Positions 56,121-64,000 of a DNA stretch of 64,000 nucleotides are shown in pieces (within the stretch, counting starts at the first letter, position 1; every line of letters starts with the position of its first letter). The notes under the pieces were generated by a model. It had not been told where the DNA came from, did no database searches, and was given only the letters and a program-made list of their open reading frames with translations. Both the position numbers and the translations under genes were made by a program. The DNA is taken from positions 1 through 64,000 of the forward strand of contig JADKJU010000001.1 in assembly GCA_016720855.1 (NCBI GenBank), written 5' to 3'. This DNA is from Betaproteobacteria bacterium (GTDB lineage Bacteria; Pseudomonadota; Gammaproteobacteria; Burkholderiales; Usitatibacteraceae).

Positions 56121-56938
56121 TCGACGAAGAGGTCCCGGAAGAGCGGCGTGCCTGGCGTGACGGCGTAGCGGCCGAAGTCTGTCACGCCCGCGGCGCGCAG
56201 CACGTCCTCGTCGAGGAAGAAGTTCCCCGTTGTCTCCCGGCTGTTGCTCGTGAGGATGGCGTGCGCCGCATCGGCCATGATGGCCGGGTGGCGGCTCGCC
56301 GCGAGGATCTCCGGCGGGAAATTGAACTCCACGGCGGCGGTGGCGATGGTGGTCGCCGGCCACAGCGAGTTCACGGCGATCCCGTCGGGTTTCAGTTCCT
56401 CGGCCATGCCGAGCGTGCACAGGCTCATGCCGTATTTCGAGATCGTGTACGCGGTGTGCGGAGCGAACCATTTCGCCTTCATCGCGAGGGGCGGGGCGAG
56501 GTTGAGGATGTGCGGGTTCGCCGCCTTGCCGAGGTGCGGGATGCAGGCCTGCGAGCACAGGAAGGTCCCGCGCAGGTTCACTCCCATCATCAGGTCGAAG
56601 CGTCGCGCCGGGGTCTGCAGCGTCGGCGTGAGGCTGATGGCGCTCGCGTTGTTCACGAGGATGTCGAGTGCGCCGAACGCCTGGATCGTGGCGGCGACCG
56701 CCGCCGCGATGGCGGAGTCGTCGCGCACGTCGAGGGCGATGGCGAGCGCCTTGCCGCCCGCCGCCTCGACTTCGGCGGCGACGGTGTGGATGGTGCCCCT
56801 GAGCTTCGGATGCGGCTCGGCGGACTTGGCGGCGATCGCCACGTTGGCGCCGTCGCGTGCGGCGCGCAGCGCGATCTCGCGGCCGATGCCGCGCGAGGCG
56901 CCGGTGATGAAAACCGTCTTGCCGGCCAGCGTCGTCAT
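56117..56938 (-). CDS. Short-chain dehydrogenase (HSDL2-like)
   Basis: The 273-residue oxidoreductase has the Rossmann motif FITGASRGIGREIALRAARDG, NNAS (LVNNASAIS) and the catalytic YTISK (Tyr-x3-Lys). Overall it resembles HSDL2-type SDRs (NLAPPLAMKAKWFAPHTAYTISKYGMSLCTLGMAEEL), which are linked with fatty-acid metabolism. The catalytic serine usually upstream of the Tyr is not obvious (LNLAPP). It is adjacent to an enoyl-CoA hydratase with six bases between, consistent with acyl-CoA metabolism. Confidence 0.9.
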   Translation of the reverse strand: MTTLAGKTVFITGASRGIGREIALRAARDGANVAIAAKSAEPHPKLRGTIHTVAAEVEAAGGKALAIALDVRDDSAIAAAVAATIQAFGALDILVNNASAISLTPTLQTPARRFDLMMGVNLRGTFLCSQACIPHLGKAANPHILNLAPPLAMKAKWFAPHTAYTISKYGMSLCTLGMAEELKPDGIAVNSLWPATTIATAAVEFNFPPEILAASRHPAIMADAAHAILTSNSRETTGNFFLDEDVLRAAGVTDFGRYAVTPGTPLFRDLFVE

Positions 56939-56944
56939 CGTCGG

Positions 56945-57730
56945 CTACTCCCCGGTGAACTCGGGACGCCGCTTCGCCACGAAGGCGCCCGTGCCTTCCG
57001 CAAAATCGCGCGTCGGCACGCAGCGGGCGAACGCGACGAGCTCCGCATCGAGCTGCGCAGCCATCGGGCGCTCCCACGTCTCGTTGAACAGGGCTTTCGT
57101 GCGCGCGAAGGCGAAGGTCGGCCCGGCCGCGAGGCGCTCGAGCAGGGAGAGGGCGCGCGCTTCGAGTTCCGCGGGATCCACGACCCAGTTCACCAGACCC
57201 AGGGTGCAGGCCGTTTCGGCGTCGATGCGCTCGCCCAGGAACGCGAGTTCCAGCGCCTTTCGCATTCCCACGATCCGAGGCAGCGTGAAGGAGCTTCCGC
57301 CGTCCGGCGAGGTCCCGATGTTCGCGTAGGCGAGCGAAAACAGTGCGTCGTTCGAGGCGATGGCGAGGTCGCAGGCGAGCATGACGGACAGGCCTCCGCC
57401 GGCCACGGCGCCGTGCACGCAGGCGAGCACGGGCTTGTCCATCGTGCGCAGGCGCGTGATGGACGCATGGAAGACCTTGCCCATCTCGGGAAAGCGCGCT
57501 TCCAGCGTGTCGAGATTCGAGTGGAACCCGGAGACATCGCCTCCCGACATGAAGGCGCGGCCGGCCCCGCGGAGCATCACCGCGCGAATGACCTTGTCCC
57601 CGGCCACCTCGCGCGTGATGCGGTCGAGTTCGCCCGCCAGCGCGCCGTCCAGGGCATTGAGCTTCTCGGGGCGGTTGAGCGTGATGATGGCCGCGTTGGG
57701 GCGGTATTCCAGGAGGACGGCTTCGGTCAT
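56945..57730 (-). CDS. Enoyl-CoA hydratase/isomerase family protein
   Basis: The 261-residue crotonase-fold protein begins LEYRPNAAIITLNRPEKLNALDGALAGEL. It shows the oxyanion-hole segments LRGAGRAFMSGGDVSGF and CVHGAVAGGGLSVMLACDLAIASNDALFSLAYANIGTSPDGGSSFTLPRIVG. The glutamates used by true hydratases are not both evident (the second position reads SPDGGSS), so isomerase or another crotonase activity is possible. Start overlaps the MFS stop by four bases. Confidence 0.9.
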   Translation of the reverse strand: MTEAVLLEYRPNAAIITLNRPEKLNALDGALAGELDRITREVAGDKVIRAVMLRGAGRAFMSGGDVSGFHSNLDTLEARFPEMGKVFHASITRLRTMDKPVLACVHGAVAGGGLSVMLACDLAIASNDALFSLAYANIGTSPDGGSSFTLPRIVGMRKALELAFLGERIDAETACTLGLVNWVVDPAELEARALSLLERLAAGPTFAFARTKALFNETWERPMAAQLDAELVAFARCVPTRDFAEGTGAFVAKRRPEFTGE

Positions 57731-58995
57731 TGGGGCGGGTCTCCAGTCGGAGGGATGATGCCACGCTCCAGGTACACGGGACGCAGGTGGCTGCGGAAGG
57801 AGGGCAGGCGGAAGGCGAAGATCGTTCCTGCGACGATGCAGGCAATTCCGCCAACCAGGAACGTGAATGGCGCGCCGATGCGCTCTGCCAGGGACCCTGC
57901 GGCGAGGTGCCCGATGGGGAGCGACCCGATGAAGAACATCGTGTAGTAGCTCATGACGCGTCCGCGCTTGTCATCGTCCACGATGCTTTGCAGGATCGTG
58001 TTGCAGGTCGCCGCCGTCATGAACATGCCGAAGCCCGCCAGGCCGATGAGGAACGCGGAAAGGGGGACGGAGCGGGAGAAGCTGAAGCCGCACGCGCCGA
58101 CGCCTGCGGTAATGGCGGCGATGGGGATCCACTTGCCGAGCCCGCGCACCGAGGGACGGCGCGCGAGGCTCACTGCGGAGATGACGGCGCCCAGGCCGAC
58201 CGCGCCGATGAAGATGCCCACGAGATGGGCGCCTTCGCCGAACGTCTTCACGGCGATGGCGGGCATGAGCGTGGAATAGGGGCCGATCGTGAAGCTCAGC
58301 GTGCCCAGCAGGAAGAGCATGCTGCGGATGGGGACGCTGCCCATCGCATAGCGCCAGCCGTCGGCAAGGTCGGCCAGCGGATGGCTCGCGGCGCGGGGCG
58401 GCGCCGGCCGCACCTTGATACCGAACAGCGCAACCAGGACGGCGAGGAAGCTCGCCGAGTTGAGGGCGAAGCAGGCCGTCTCGCCCCACGCGGCGACGAT
58501 GAATCCGCCGATCGACGGGCCCACGAGCCTCGCCCCGTTCATGAGGATGGAATTGAGCGCGATCGCGTTCGGGAGGTCGTCCTTGTCGTCGAGGAGCAGG
58601 ACGAAGAAGGACTGCCGCGTGGGCGTCTCGAACGAGTTGGCGAGGCCCGCGAAAAAGGCGAGGACGGCGAGCTGGGTCATGGTGATGACGCCCAGGCCCG
58701 AAAGAATCGCGAGCACGAGCGACTGCAGGCAGAGGAGCGAGAGTACGGTGATCAGGATCCGGCGCCGGTCCAGGCGGTCGCCCAGGACGCCGGCGAAGGG
58801 CGACAGGACCAGGTAGGGCACCGAGTTGAGGAAGCCCACGAGTCCCGTGAACAGCGTGGAGCCGGACAGGCGGTAGGCGAGCCACATGAGCGCCAGCGAC
58901 TGCACCCAGGTCCCGATCATCGACACCGCCTGCCCGGCGTAATAGCGGCGGAAGTTGGGCGAGGCGAGCGCTCGAAGGCTGTGGGGTAGGGGCAC
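57727..58995 (-). CDS. Major facilitator superfamily transporter
   Basis: The 422-residue protein has about twelve membrane helices and the MFS signature between helices 2 and 3 as GVLGDRLDRRRILI. It begins SLRALASPNFRRYYAGQAVSMIGTWVQSLALMWLAYRL, a start typical of the EntS/MFS_3 group of exporters. Substrate unknown. It is separated from valS by 36 bases and overlaps the enoyl-CoA hydratase gene, so it is part of the same run. Confidence 0.92.
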   Translation of the reverse strand: MPLPHSLRALASPNFRRYYAGQAVSMIGTWVQSLALMWLAYRLSGSTLFTGLVGFLNSVPYLVLSPFAGVLGDRLDRRRILITVLSLLCLQSLVLAILSGLGVITMTQLAVLAFFAGLANSFETPTRQSFFVLLLDDKDDLPNAIALNSILMNGARLVGPSIGGFIVAAWGETACFALNSASFLAVLVALFGIKVRPAPPRAASHPLADLADGWRYAMGSVPIRSMLFLLGTLSFTIGPYSTLMPAIAVKTFGEGAHLVGIFIGAVGLGAVISAVSLARRPSVRGLGKWIPIAAITAGVGACGFSFSRSVPLSAFLIGLAGFGMFMTAATCNTILQSIVDDDKRGRVMSYYTMFFIGSLPIGHLAAGSLAERIGAPFTFLVGGIACIVAGTIFAFRLPSFRSHLRPVYLERGIIPPTGDPPQ

Positions 58996-59031
58996 GGGGG
59001 GGGTCGGATTCCGGCTCGGGGCCGGGTTGCC

Positions 59032-61791
59032 TCAGGCGAGGCGCGCGAGCTGTGACCGGATGTCTTCGAGCTTCGTGCGGAAGTCCGCGAGCCGCTTCTT
59101 CATCTGGTCCACCACGGCGGCCGGCGCACGCGCGACGAAAGCCTCGTTGCCCAGGTTGGTTTCGGCCTTGGCGATCTCGCCGTCCAGCCGCGCGGCTTCC
59201 TTCGCCAACCGCTCGCGTTCGGCGGTACGGTCGATCTCGACGTGAAGCATGAGCTTGCCGCTTCCGGTCGCTGCGACGGGGCACTCCACATCCGGAAGCG
59301 CGCTGACGACCCTGGCCTCCGACAGGCGCGCGAGGGCTTGCAGGTACGGCAGGTGGATCGCCACCTCGGGACCGGCCTGCACGAACGCCGGCACGCGCTG
59401 CCCCGGGGCGAGGCCCATCTCGGATCGCAGGTTCCTGGCCGCGTTGGTGAGTTCCTTCAAGGCGGCGACGGCGCGCTCGGCCTCCTCGTCGATCTTGTCG
59501 GGCTGCGGCTGCGGCCAGCGCGCGAGCATGACGGTTTCGCCCGTGGCGCCGGCGAGCGGCGCCACCTTCTGCCAGAGCTCTTCCGTGATGAAGGGGATGA
59601 TGGGGTGGGCCAGGCGCAGCGTCGTCTCGAGCACCCGGATGAGCGTGCGGCGCGTGCCGCGCTGGGCGGCCTCGCTCCCGGTCTGGAGCTGCACCTTGGC
59701 GAGCTCCACGTACCAATCGCAGTACTCGTCCCAGGCGAATTCGTAGAGCGCGCGCGCAGCGGTATCGAAACGGTATTCCTCGAAGCCCTGCGCGACTTGC
59801 GCCTCCGCGCGCTGCAATCGCGAGACGATCCACCGGTCGGCAAAGGAGAGTTCGACGGGCGAGGCGGCGTCGAGGCCGGTGTCCTTGCCTTCGCAGTTCA
59901 TCAGGACGAAGCGAGTCGCGTTCCAGAGCTTGTTGCAGAAGCTGCGGTAGCCCTCGCAGCGCTTCAGGTCGAAATTCAGGGTGCGCCCGAGCGTGGAGAG
60001 CGCGGCGAAGGTGAAGCGCAGTGCGTCCGCGCCGTAGGACGTGATTCCTTCCGGATAGTCGCGCTTGATGCGCCTGGCCGCGGCATCCTTGTGCGAGGCG
60101 AGCATCAGCCCCTTGGTGGATTTCTCCAGCAACGCGGGAAGCCCGATCCCGTCGATCACGTCGATGGGGTCGATGGTGTTCCCCTTCGACTTCGACATCC
60201 GCTGACCCTCGCCGTCGCGCACGGTCGCATTCAGGTATACGTCCCTGAACGGGATTTCGCCGGTGAAGTGGAGCGTCGTCATGATCATGCGCGCGACCCA
60301 GAAGAAAATGATGTCCGGCCCCGTGATCATCACCGAAGAAGGCAGGTAGAACTTGCGTTCGCGGGCGAACTGCGCCCCGTCGGGCCACCCCAGTGCCGAG
60401 AAGGGAACGAAGGCCGACGAGAACCACGTGTCGAGCATGTCGGGATCGCGCCTGTCGGGCGAAAGGGCCTTGCCGCCGGTCTTCGCCTTCGCGCAAGCTT
60501 CCTCGAAGGTGCGCCCCACGTACGGCGTGCCGTCATCGGCGTACCACGCCGGGATCTGGTGCCCCCACCACAGCTGCCGCGAGATGCACCAGTCCTGGAT
60601 GTTCTCGAGCCACTGGCGGTAGACCGTCGTCCATTCGTCCGGCACGAACCGGATGCGCCCGTCGTTCACCGTCTCGAGGCCGAGCCTGGCCAGGCCATCC
60701 ATCTTCACGAACCACTGGTCCGAAAGCATCGGCTCGACGACGGCGTCGGAGCGCTGCGAGCGCGGCTGCATGAGCTTGTGCGGCTTCACGCTGTCCACCA
60801 GGCCGGCCTTGTCCAGGTCGGCCAGCACGCGCTTCCTCGCCTCGAAACGGTCGAGGCCGCGGTATGGCGCGGGGGCGTTGTCGTTCACCTTCGCGTCGAG
60901 AGTGAAGATGTCCACCATCGGCAGCGAATGGCGCGCGCCGACCTGGTAGTCGTTGAAGTCGTGGGCGGGCGTGATCTTCACGCAGCCGGTGCCGAATTCC
61001 CGGTCCACGTATTCGTCGCCGATGACCGGGATCAGCCGGTCCGCGAGCGGCAGCCGGATCATTCGCCCGATGAGGTGCTTGTAGCGCCGGTCTTCGGGAT
61101 GCACGGCCACCGCGGTGTCGCCCAGCATCGTTTCGGGGCGCGTCGTGGCCACCACGAGGCATTCCGTCCCTTCCTCGAGCGGGTAGCGCAGGTGCCAGAG
61201 CGAACCGTTTTCTTCCCGCGATTCGACTTCGAGGTCGGACACGGCGGTAAGCAGGACCGGATCCCAGTTCACGAGGCGCTTGCCCCGGTAGATGAGGCCC
61301 TCCTCGTGCAGGCGGACGAACACTTCCGTCACGGCGCGCGAGCGCGCCTCGTCCATGGTGAAGTACTCGCGCGACCAGTCGCAGGAGGCGCCCAGGCGTC
61401 GCATCTGGCGCGTGATGGTCGACCCCGACGCCTCCTTCCATTCCCGGACGCGCTCGACGAACTTGTCGCGGCCCAGCGCGCGGCGCGAGGTGCCCTCCTG
61501 CTCCAGCTGGCGCTCGACCACCATTTGCGTCGCGATGCCGGCGTGATCCGTGCCCGGCTGCCAGAGGACGTTCTCCCCCTTCATCCGGTGCCAGCGGGTG
61601 AGGACATCCATCAGCGTCTGCTGGAAGGCGTGCCCCATGTGCAGCGTGCCGGTGACGTTGGGCGGCGGCAGCTGGATGGAGAACGACGGGCGCGCGGCGT
61701 CAAAGGTGGCCTTGAACCAGCCGCGGGATTCCCAGTAGGGGTACCAGTGCGCCTCGATGGCGTGAGGGGCGAAGCTTTTCTCGAGTTCCAT
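59032..61791 (-). CDS. valS: Valine--tRNA ligase
   Basis: ValRS charges tRNA-Val and edits threonine. The 919-residue enzyme has class I signatures PPPNVTGTLHMGHAFQQTLMD and RMSKSKGNTIDP, the CP1 editing domain (VATTRPETMLGDTAVAVHPED), the anticodon-binding domain, and the C-terminal coiled coil (ERERLAKEAARLDGEIAKAETNLGN) found in most bacterial ValRS. ATG 61791 gives MELEKSFAPHAIEAHWYPYWE, the expected start. Thirteen bases separate it from the upstream DUF gene. Confidence 0.98.
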   Translation of the reverse strand: MELEKSFAPHAIEAHWYPYWESRGWFKATFDAARPSFSIQLPPPNVTGTLHMGHAFQQTLMDVLTRWHRMKGENVLWQPGTDHAGIATQMVVERQLEQEGTSRRALGRDKFVERVREWKEASGSTITRQMRRLGASCDWSREYFTMDEARSRAVTEVFVRLHEEGLIYRGKRLVNWDPVLLTAVSDLEVESREENGSLWHLRYPLEEGTECLVVATTRPETMLGDTAVAVHPEDRRYKHLIGRMIRLPLADRLIPVIGDEYVDREFGTGCVKITPAHDFNDYQVGARHSLPMVDIFTLDAKVNDNAPAPYRGLDRFEARKRVLADLDKAGLVDSVKPHKLMQPRSQRSDAVVEPMLSDQWFVKMDGLARLGLETVNDGRIRFVPDEWTTVYRQWLENIQDWCISRQLWWGHQIPAWYADDGTPYVGRTFEEACAKAKTGGKALSPDRRDPDMLDTWFSSAFVPFSALGWPDGAQFARERKFYLPSSVMITGPDIIFFWVARMIMTTLHFTGEIPFRDVYLNATVRDGEGQRMSKSKGNTIDPIDVIDGIGLPALLEKSTKGLMLASHKDAAARRIKRDYPEGITSYGADALRFTFAALSTLGRTLNFDLKRCEGYRSFCNKLWNATRFVLMNCEGKDTGLDAASPVELSFADRWIVSRLQRAEAQVAQGFEEYRFDTAARALYEFAWDEYCDWYVELAKVQLQTGSEAAQRGTRRTLIRVLETTLRLAHPIIPFITEELWQKVAPLAGATGETVMLARWPQPQPDKIDEEAERAVAALKELTNAARNLRSEMGLAPGQRVPAFVQAGPEVAIHLPYLQALARLSEARVVSALPDVECPVAATGSGKLMLHVEIDRTAERERLAKEAARLDGEIAKAETNLGNEAFVARAPAAVVDQMKKRLADFRTKLEDIRSQLARLA

Positions 61792-61804
61792 GGTTCGTTC
61801 GTGC

Positions 61805-62212
61805 CTATCGATGCGGGCGGCGCGCGAGCGCCTCGGCCACCGCGTCGCCGACGGCGTTCGCGATTTCCTGCCTGAGATCTCCCAGCGTGGCGGCCACGGA
61901 GGCGTGGACCTCGGCGGCGACCTGCTGGGTGAGGCGGCGTTCCAGGTCCCGGGCCAGGCGTGACTGGACCGCGTTCACGACCTCGGCGATCAGGGCGCGG
62001 GTGTATTCGTCGTCGCCGGCGGCCATGGTCCTGTCGTGAACCTGGGCCGGCGGGGCAGCAGGCGCTGCGGGGCCCGCCGCCGGTGTGCCGCCGCGCGTGA
62101 TCACCTCGGTCAGGACAGGAAAGTCCGCGCTGTCACCGTCTTCGGCGCGAGGGGGCACGTGCCTGCGCAGGAGGGCGTCGGCCTTGCCGAGGATGTCGCG
62201 GTCGTCCTCCAT
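61805..62212 (-). CDS. Uncharacterised protein, DUF2486-like
   Basis: The 135-residue protein has a conserved-looking start (DILGKADALLRRHVPP) and FPVLTEVITRGG, reminiscent of DUF2486 proteins found next to holC in Burkholderiales. The rest is an Ala-rich helical region (ALIAEVVNAVQSRLARDLERRL ... LGDLRQEIANAVGDAVAEAL) likely to form a coiled coil. Function unknown. Its constant place between holC and valS is the best clue that it is a genuine gene. Confidence 0.75.
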   Translation of the reverse strand: MEDDRDILGKADALLRRHVPPRAEDGDSADFPVLTEVITRGGTPAAGPAAPAAPPAQVHDRTMAAGDDEYTRALIAEVVNAVQSRLARDLERRLTQQVAAEVHASVAATLGDLRQEIANAVGDAVAEALARRPHR

Positions 62213-62217
62213 GGCCC

Positions 62218-62640
62218 TCAGGCCTCCTCGATCGCGTTCACGTTGATCTCGTAACCGCGCTTGCGGTAGAAGACGAACCGGCCGCGGGCGCGCTGCCTGT
62301 CCTCCTCATCCTTGCCCACGATCTCGAGCAGTCGCTCGAAGGAGGCGAAGAAGGGCGGCCACTCGTCCGCGAGATTCAGGAGCACGTCGTGGTGCGACAG
62401 CCCTTCCTCGCTCGCCGCGAGGATCACGGGCGTTTCGGGCGCGATCGGATCGGTGGCGCGGCAATGGGGAACGAAGCGGATCGACTGGAAAGTCCAGAGC
62501 AAGCGGTCGAACCCCGCGAGAACCTGCGCGTCCGGCGAATAGACCACCAGCCGGTTGTCGCCATCGGCCGCCTTGGCCGCGAGGCGGCAGGCGTAGCGCA
62601 GCTTGTCCTCGGCGTAGTGGTAGAAGTCGATGCGCGTCAC
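62218..62640 (-). CDS. holC: DNA polymerase III subunit chi
   Basis: HolC connects the clamp loader to single-strand binding protein. The 140-residue product starts at GTG 62640 (MTRIDFYHYAEDKLRYACRLAAKA), the only start that matches the family. The motif stretch SHHDVLLNLADEWPPFFASFERLLEIVGKDEEDRQRARGRFVFYRKRGYE is characteristic. It overlaps pepA by four bases (GTGA), the classic pepA-holC arrangement. Confidence 0.95.
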   Translation of the reverse strand: MTRIDFYHYAEDKLRYACRLAAKAADGDNRLVVYSPDAQVLAGFDRLLWTFQSIRFVPHCRATDPIAPETPVILAASEEGLSHHDVLLNLADEWPPFFASFERLLEIVGKDEEDRQRARGRFVFYRKRGYEINVNAIEEA

Positions 62641-64000
62641 GCCGAGCGCCGCGTGAGGAAATTCGCGAGCAGCGCGACGGGGCGGCCGGTGGCGCCTTTC
62701 TCGGCTCCCGATTTCCAGGCGGTGCCGGCGACGTCCAGGTGCGCCCAGGGGTAGGCCTTGGCAAAGCGCTCGAGGAAGCAGGCAGCGGTGATCGCGCCGC
62801 CCGCGCGCGAGGCGATGTTGGGGATGTCCGCGAAGTTGGACTTGAGCCCCTCCTGGTAGTCGTCCCACAGCGGCAGGTGCCAGGCGCGGTCCCATGAGGC
62901 ATCGCCCGCCTGGATGAGTTCCCGGGCCAGCGAATCGGTGTTGGCGAAGAGGCCGGTGGCGATGTTGCCCAGCGCGATCACCATCGCACCGGTCAGGGTG
63001 GCGATGTCCACGACGGCCGCGGGCTTGTAGCGCTCCGCGTAGGTGAGGGCATCGCAGAGGATGAGGCGGCCCTCGGCATCGGTGTTGAGGATCTCGACCG
63101 TCTTGCCGGACATCGTGGTCACGATGTCACCGGGCTTGATGGCGTTGCCGCCGGGCATGTTCTCGGTGGCGGGGACGATGCCCACGACGTTCATCGGCAG
63201 TTTCATGAGGGCGACAGCCTTCATCGTGCCCAGCACGCTCGCCGCGCCGCACATGTCGAATTTCATCTCGTCCATCTCGGGCGCGGGCTTGAGCGAGATG
63301 CCGCCCGTGTCGAACGTGACGCCCTTGCCCACGAGAACCACGGGGGGCTGGCCCTTCTTCTTCGCGCCGCGGTGCTCGAGGACGATCAGTTTCGGGGGCT
63401 GGCGGCTGCCGCGCGCGACGGCCAGGAACGCGCCCATGCCGAGCTTCTCGAGTTCCTTCTCGCCCAGGACCTCGCAATTGAGCCCGTGCAGTTTCGCGAG
63501 CGCCTGGGCTTCGGTGGCGAGGTAGGCCGGCGTGCACACGTTGGCCGGCAGGTTGCCGAGGTCGCGCGCGAGGCAAACGCCCCCGGCGATGGCGTAGGCC
63601 CGATGGGCGGCCGCTTCGCCGGCCGCGACGTCGCTGCGCCTCGCCAAGTGCAGGACCACCTTGCCAAGGGCCCGCTTGTTCTCCTCCGGCTTGTTCTCCT
63701 CCGGCTTGCTCTTCATGCGGTCGAAGCGGTACATCCCCTCCATGATGCCGAGCACTGCCTGCTCGACCTTGAAGGCCGTGTCGCGCTTGCGCAGCGTGAT
63801 GTCGGTGAGGAAGAAGGCCGCATCGGTCGCCCCGGTGGCGCGCAGCGCCTTGACGGCCGTGTCGATGGCCTTCCGGTAGGCCGACTCGCCCATCTCGCGG
63901 TCCTTGCCGAGCCCGACGAGGAGGACGCGGTCGGACGGCACGCCCGCCACGCTCTGCAGGAGGAGCGTCGTGCCGGCCTTGCCTTCCAGGTCGCCGCGGC
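62637..64000 (-). CDS. pepA: Leucyl aminopeptidase PepA (N-terminus beyond the window)
   Basis: At least 454 residues are visible; the frame is open to the right edge (RGDLEGKAGTTLLLQSVAGVPSDRVLLVG). The catalytic M17 domain is complete: VLVGKGVTFDTGGISLKPAPEMDEMKFDM and NTDAEGRLILCDALTYAERY with the two-zinc ligands. A duplicated pentapeptide, KPEENKPEEN, is encoded at about 63676-63708 in the linker between the N-terminal and catalytic domains. PepA also acts as a DNA-binding architectural protein in some bacteria. First gene of the minus-strand run pepA to chrA. Confidence 0.97.
   Translation of the reverse strand, partial: RGDLEGKAGTTLLLQSVAGVPSDRVLLVGLGKDREMGESAYRKAIDTAVKALRATGATDAAFFLTDITLRKRDTAFKVEQAVLGIMEGMYRFDRMKSKPEENKPEENKRALGKVVLHLARRSDVAAGEAAAHRAYAIAGGVCLARDLGNLPANVCTPAYLATEAQALAKLHGLNCEVLGEKELEKLGMGAFLAVARGSRQPPKLIVLEHRGAKKKGQPPVVLVGKGVTFDTGGISLKPAPEMDEMKFDMCGAASVLGTMKAVALMKLPMNVVGIVPATENMPGGNAIKPGDIVTTMSGKTVEILNTDAEGRLILCDALTYAERYKPAAVVDIATLTGAMVIALGNIATGLFANTDSLARELIQAGDASWDRAWHLPLWDDYQEGLKSNFADIPNIASRAGGAITAACFLERFAKAYPWAHLDVAGTAWKSGAEKGATGRPVALLANFLTRRSA

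Overview
The window looks like chromosome of a GC-rich betaproteobacterium. Supporting signs are the order pncC, (lexA), recA, recX, alaS; an aceE-aceF-lpdA operon in which both E2 and E3 carry lipoyl domains; a TfpX/TfpZ-type pilin accessory gene behind a sigma54-dependent pilin; a DUF3422 gene; soxXA; and a pepA-holC-(DUF2486-like)-valS run. The genus cannot be fixed from the sequence alone. No rRNA or tRNA gene was seen.

Layout. 1-1236: a GNAT acetyltransferase and pncC, both broken by several small indels. 1262-4790: a complete 3.5-kb IS1595-type transposon with about 24-bp terminal inverted repeats and a 10-bp target duplication. Its cargo is a beta-class DNA methyltransferase with a nuclease-like tail, joined to a HEPN-like domain, plus a 42-residue basic peptide. 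It sits exactly at the -35 box of lexA. 4796-7087: lexA-recA-recX, with an unusual LexA and an unusual operator. 7150-7856: higBA-type toxin-antitoxin. 7857-8465: a sparse stretch with a solitary CRISPR I-E-like repeat. 8466-17207: VOC protein, alaS, an unknown membrane protein, a tandem double glycosyltransferase, DUF3422, a Nudix hydrolase and a GAF protein. 17215-23040 (minus): pyruvate dehydrogenase complex.

23506-33293: a signalling cluster of PP2C phosphatase, FHA protein, metallo-beta-lactamase-fold phosphodiesterase, GAF-GspE/PilB-like ATPase and GAF-HD-GYP, followed by a membrane protein fused to a spermidine-synthase-like domain. 33463-34881: sigma54 promoter, pilin, terminator and TfpX/Z. 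34895-40802 (minus): MacAB-like exporter, then soxA, soxX and a BepA-like protease. 40902: moaC. 41442-44285: a second MFP/ABC exporter whose adaptor start and ATPase end fall into G-homopolymer sequence, converging on a DUF3300 gene. 45747-54745: a complete MdtABC-like RND pump with an outer-membrane factor. 54783-64000 (minus): one tightly packed run pepA-holC-DUF-valS-MFS-enoyl-CoA hydratase-SDR-chrA.

Three themes deserve attention. First, a mobile methyltransferase/HEPN module has landed on the SOS promoter. Second, one putative operon combines Ser/Thr dephosphorylation, phosphopeptide recognition, cyclic-nucleotide hydrolysis, a GAF-gated secretion-type motor and an HD-GYP protein, with a pilin just downstream. 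Third, several places (1-1236, 3618, about 16555, 41.5-41.8 kb, 43.56-44.28 kb) show clustered indels or poly-G that look more like sequencing or assembly damage than biology. Gene calls there should be read with caution.
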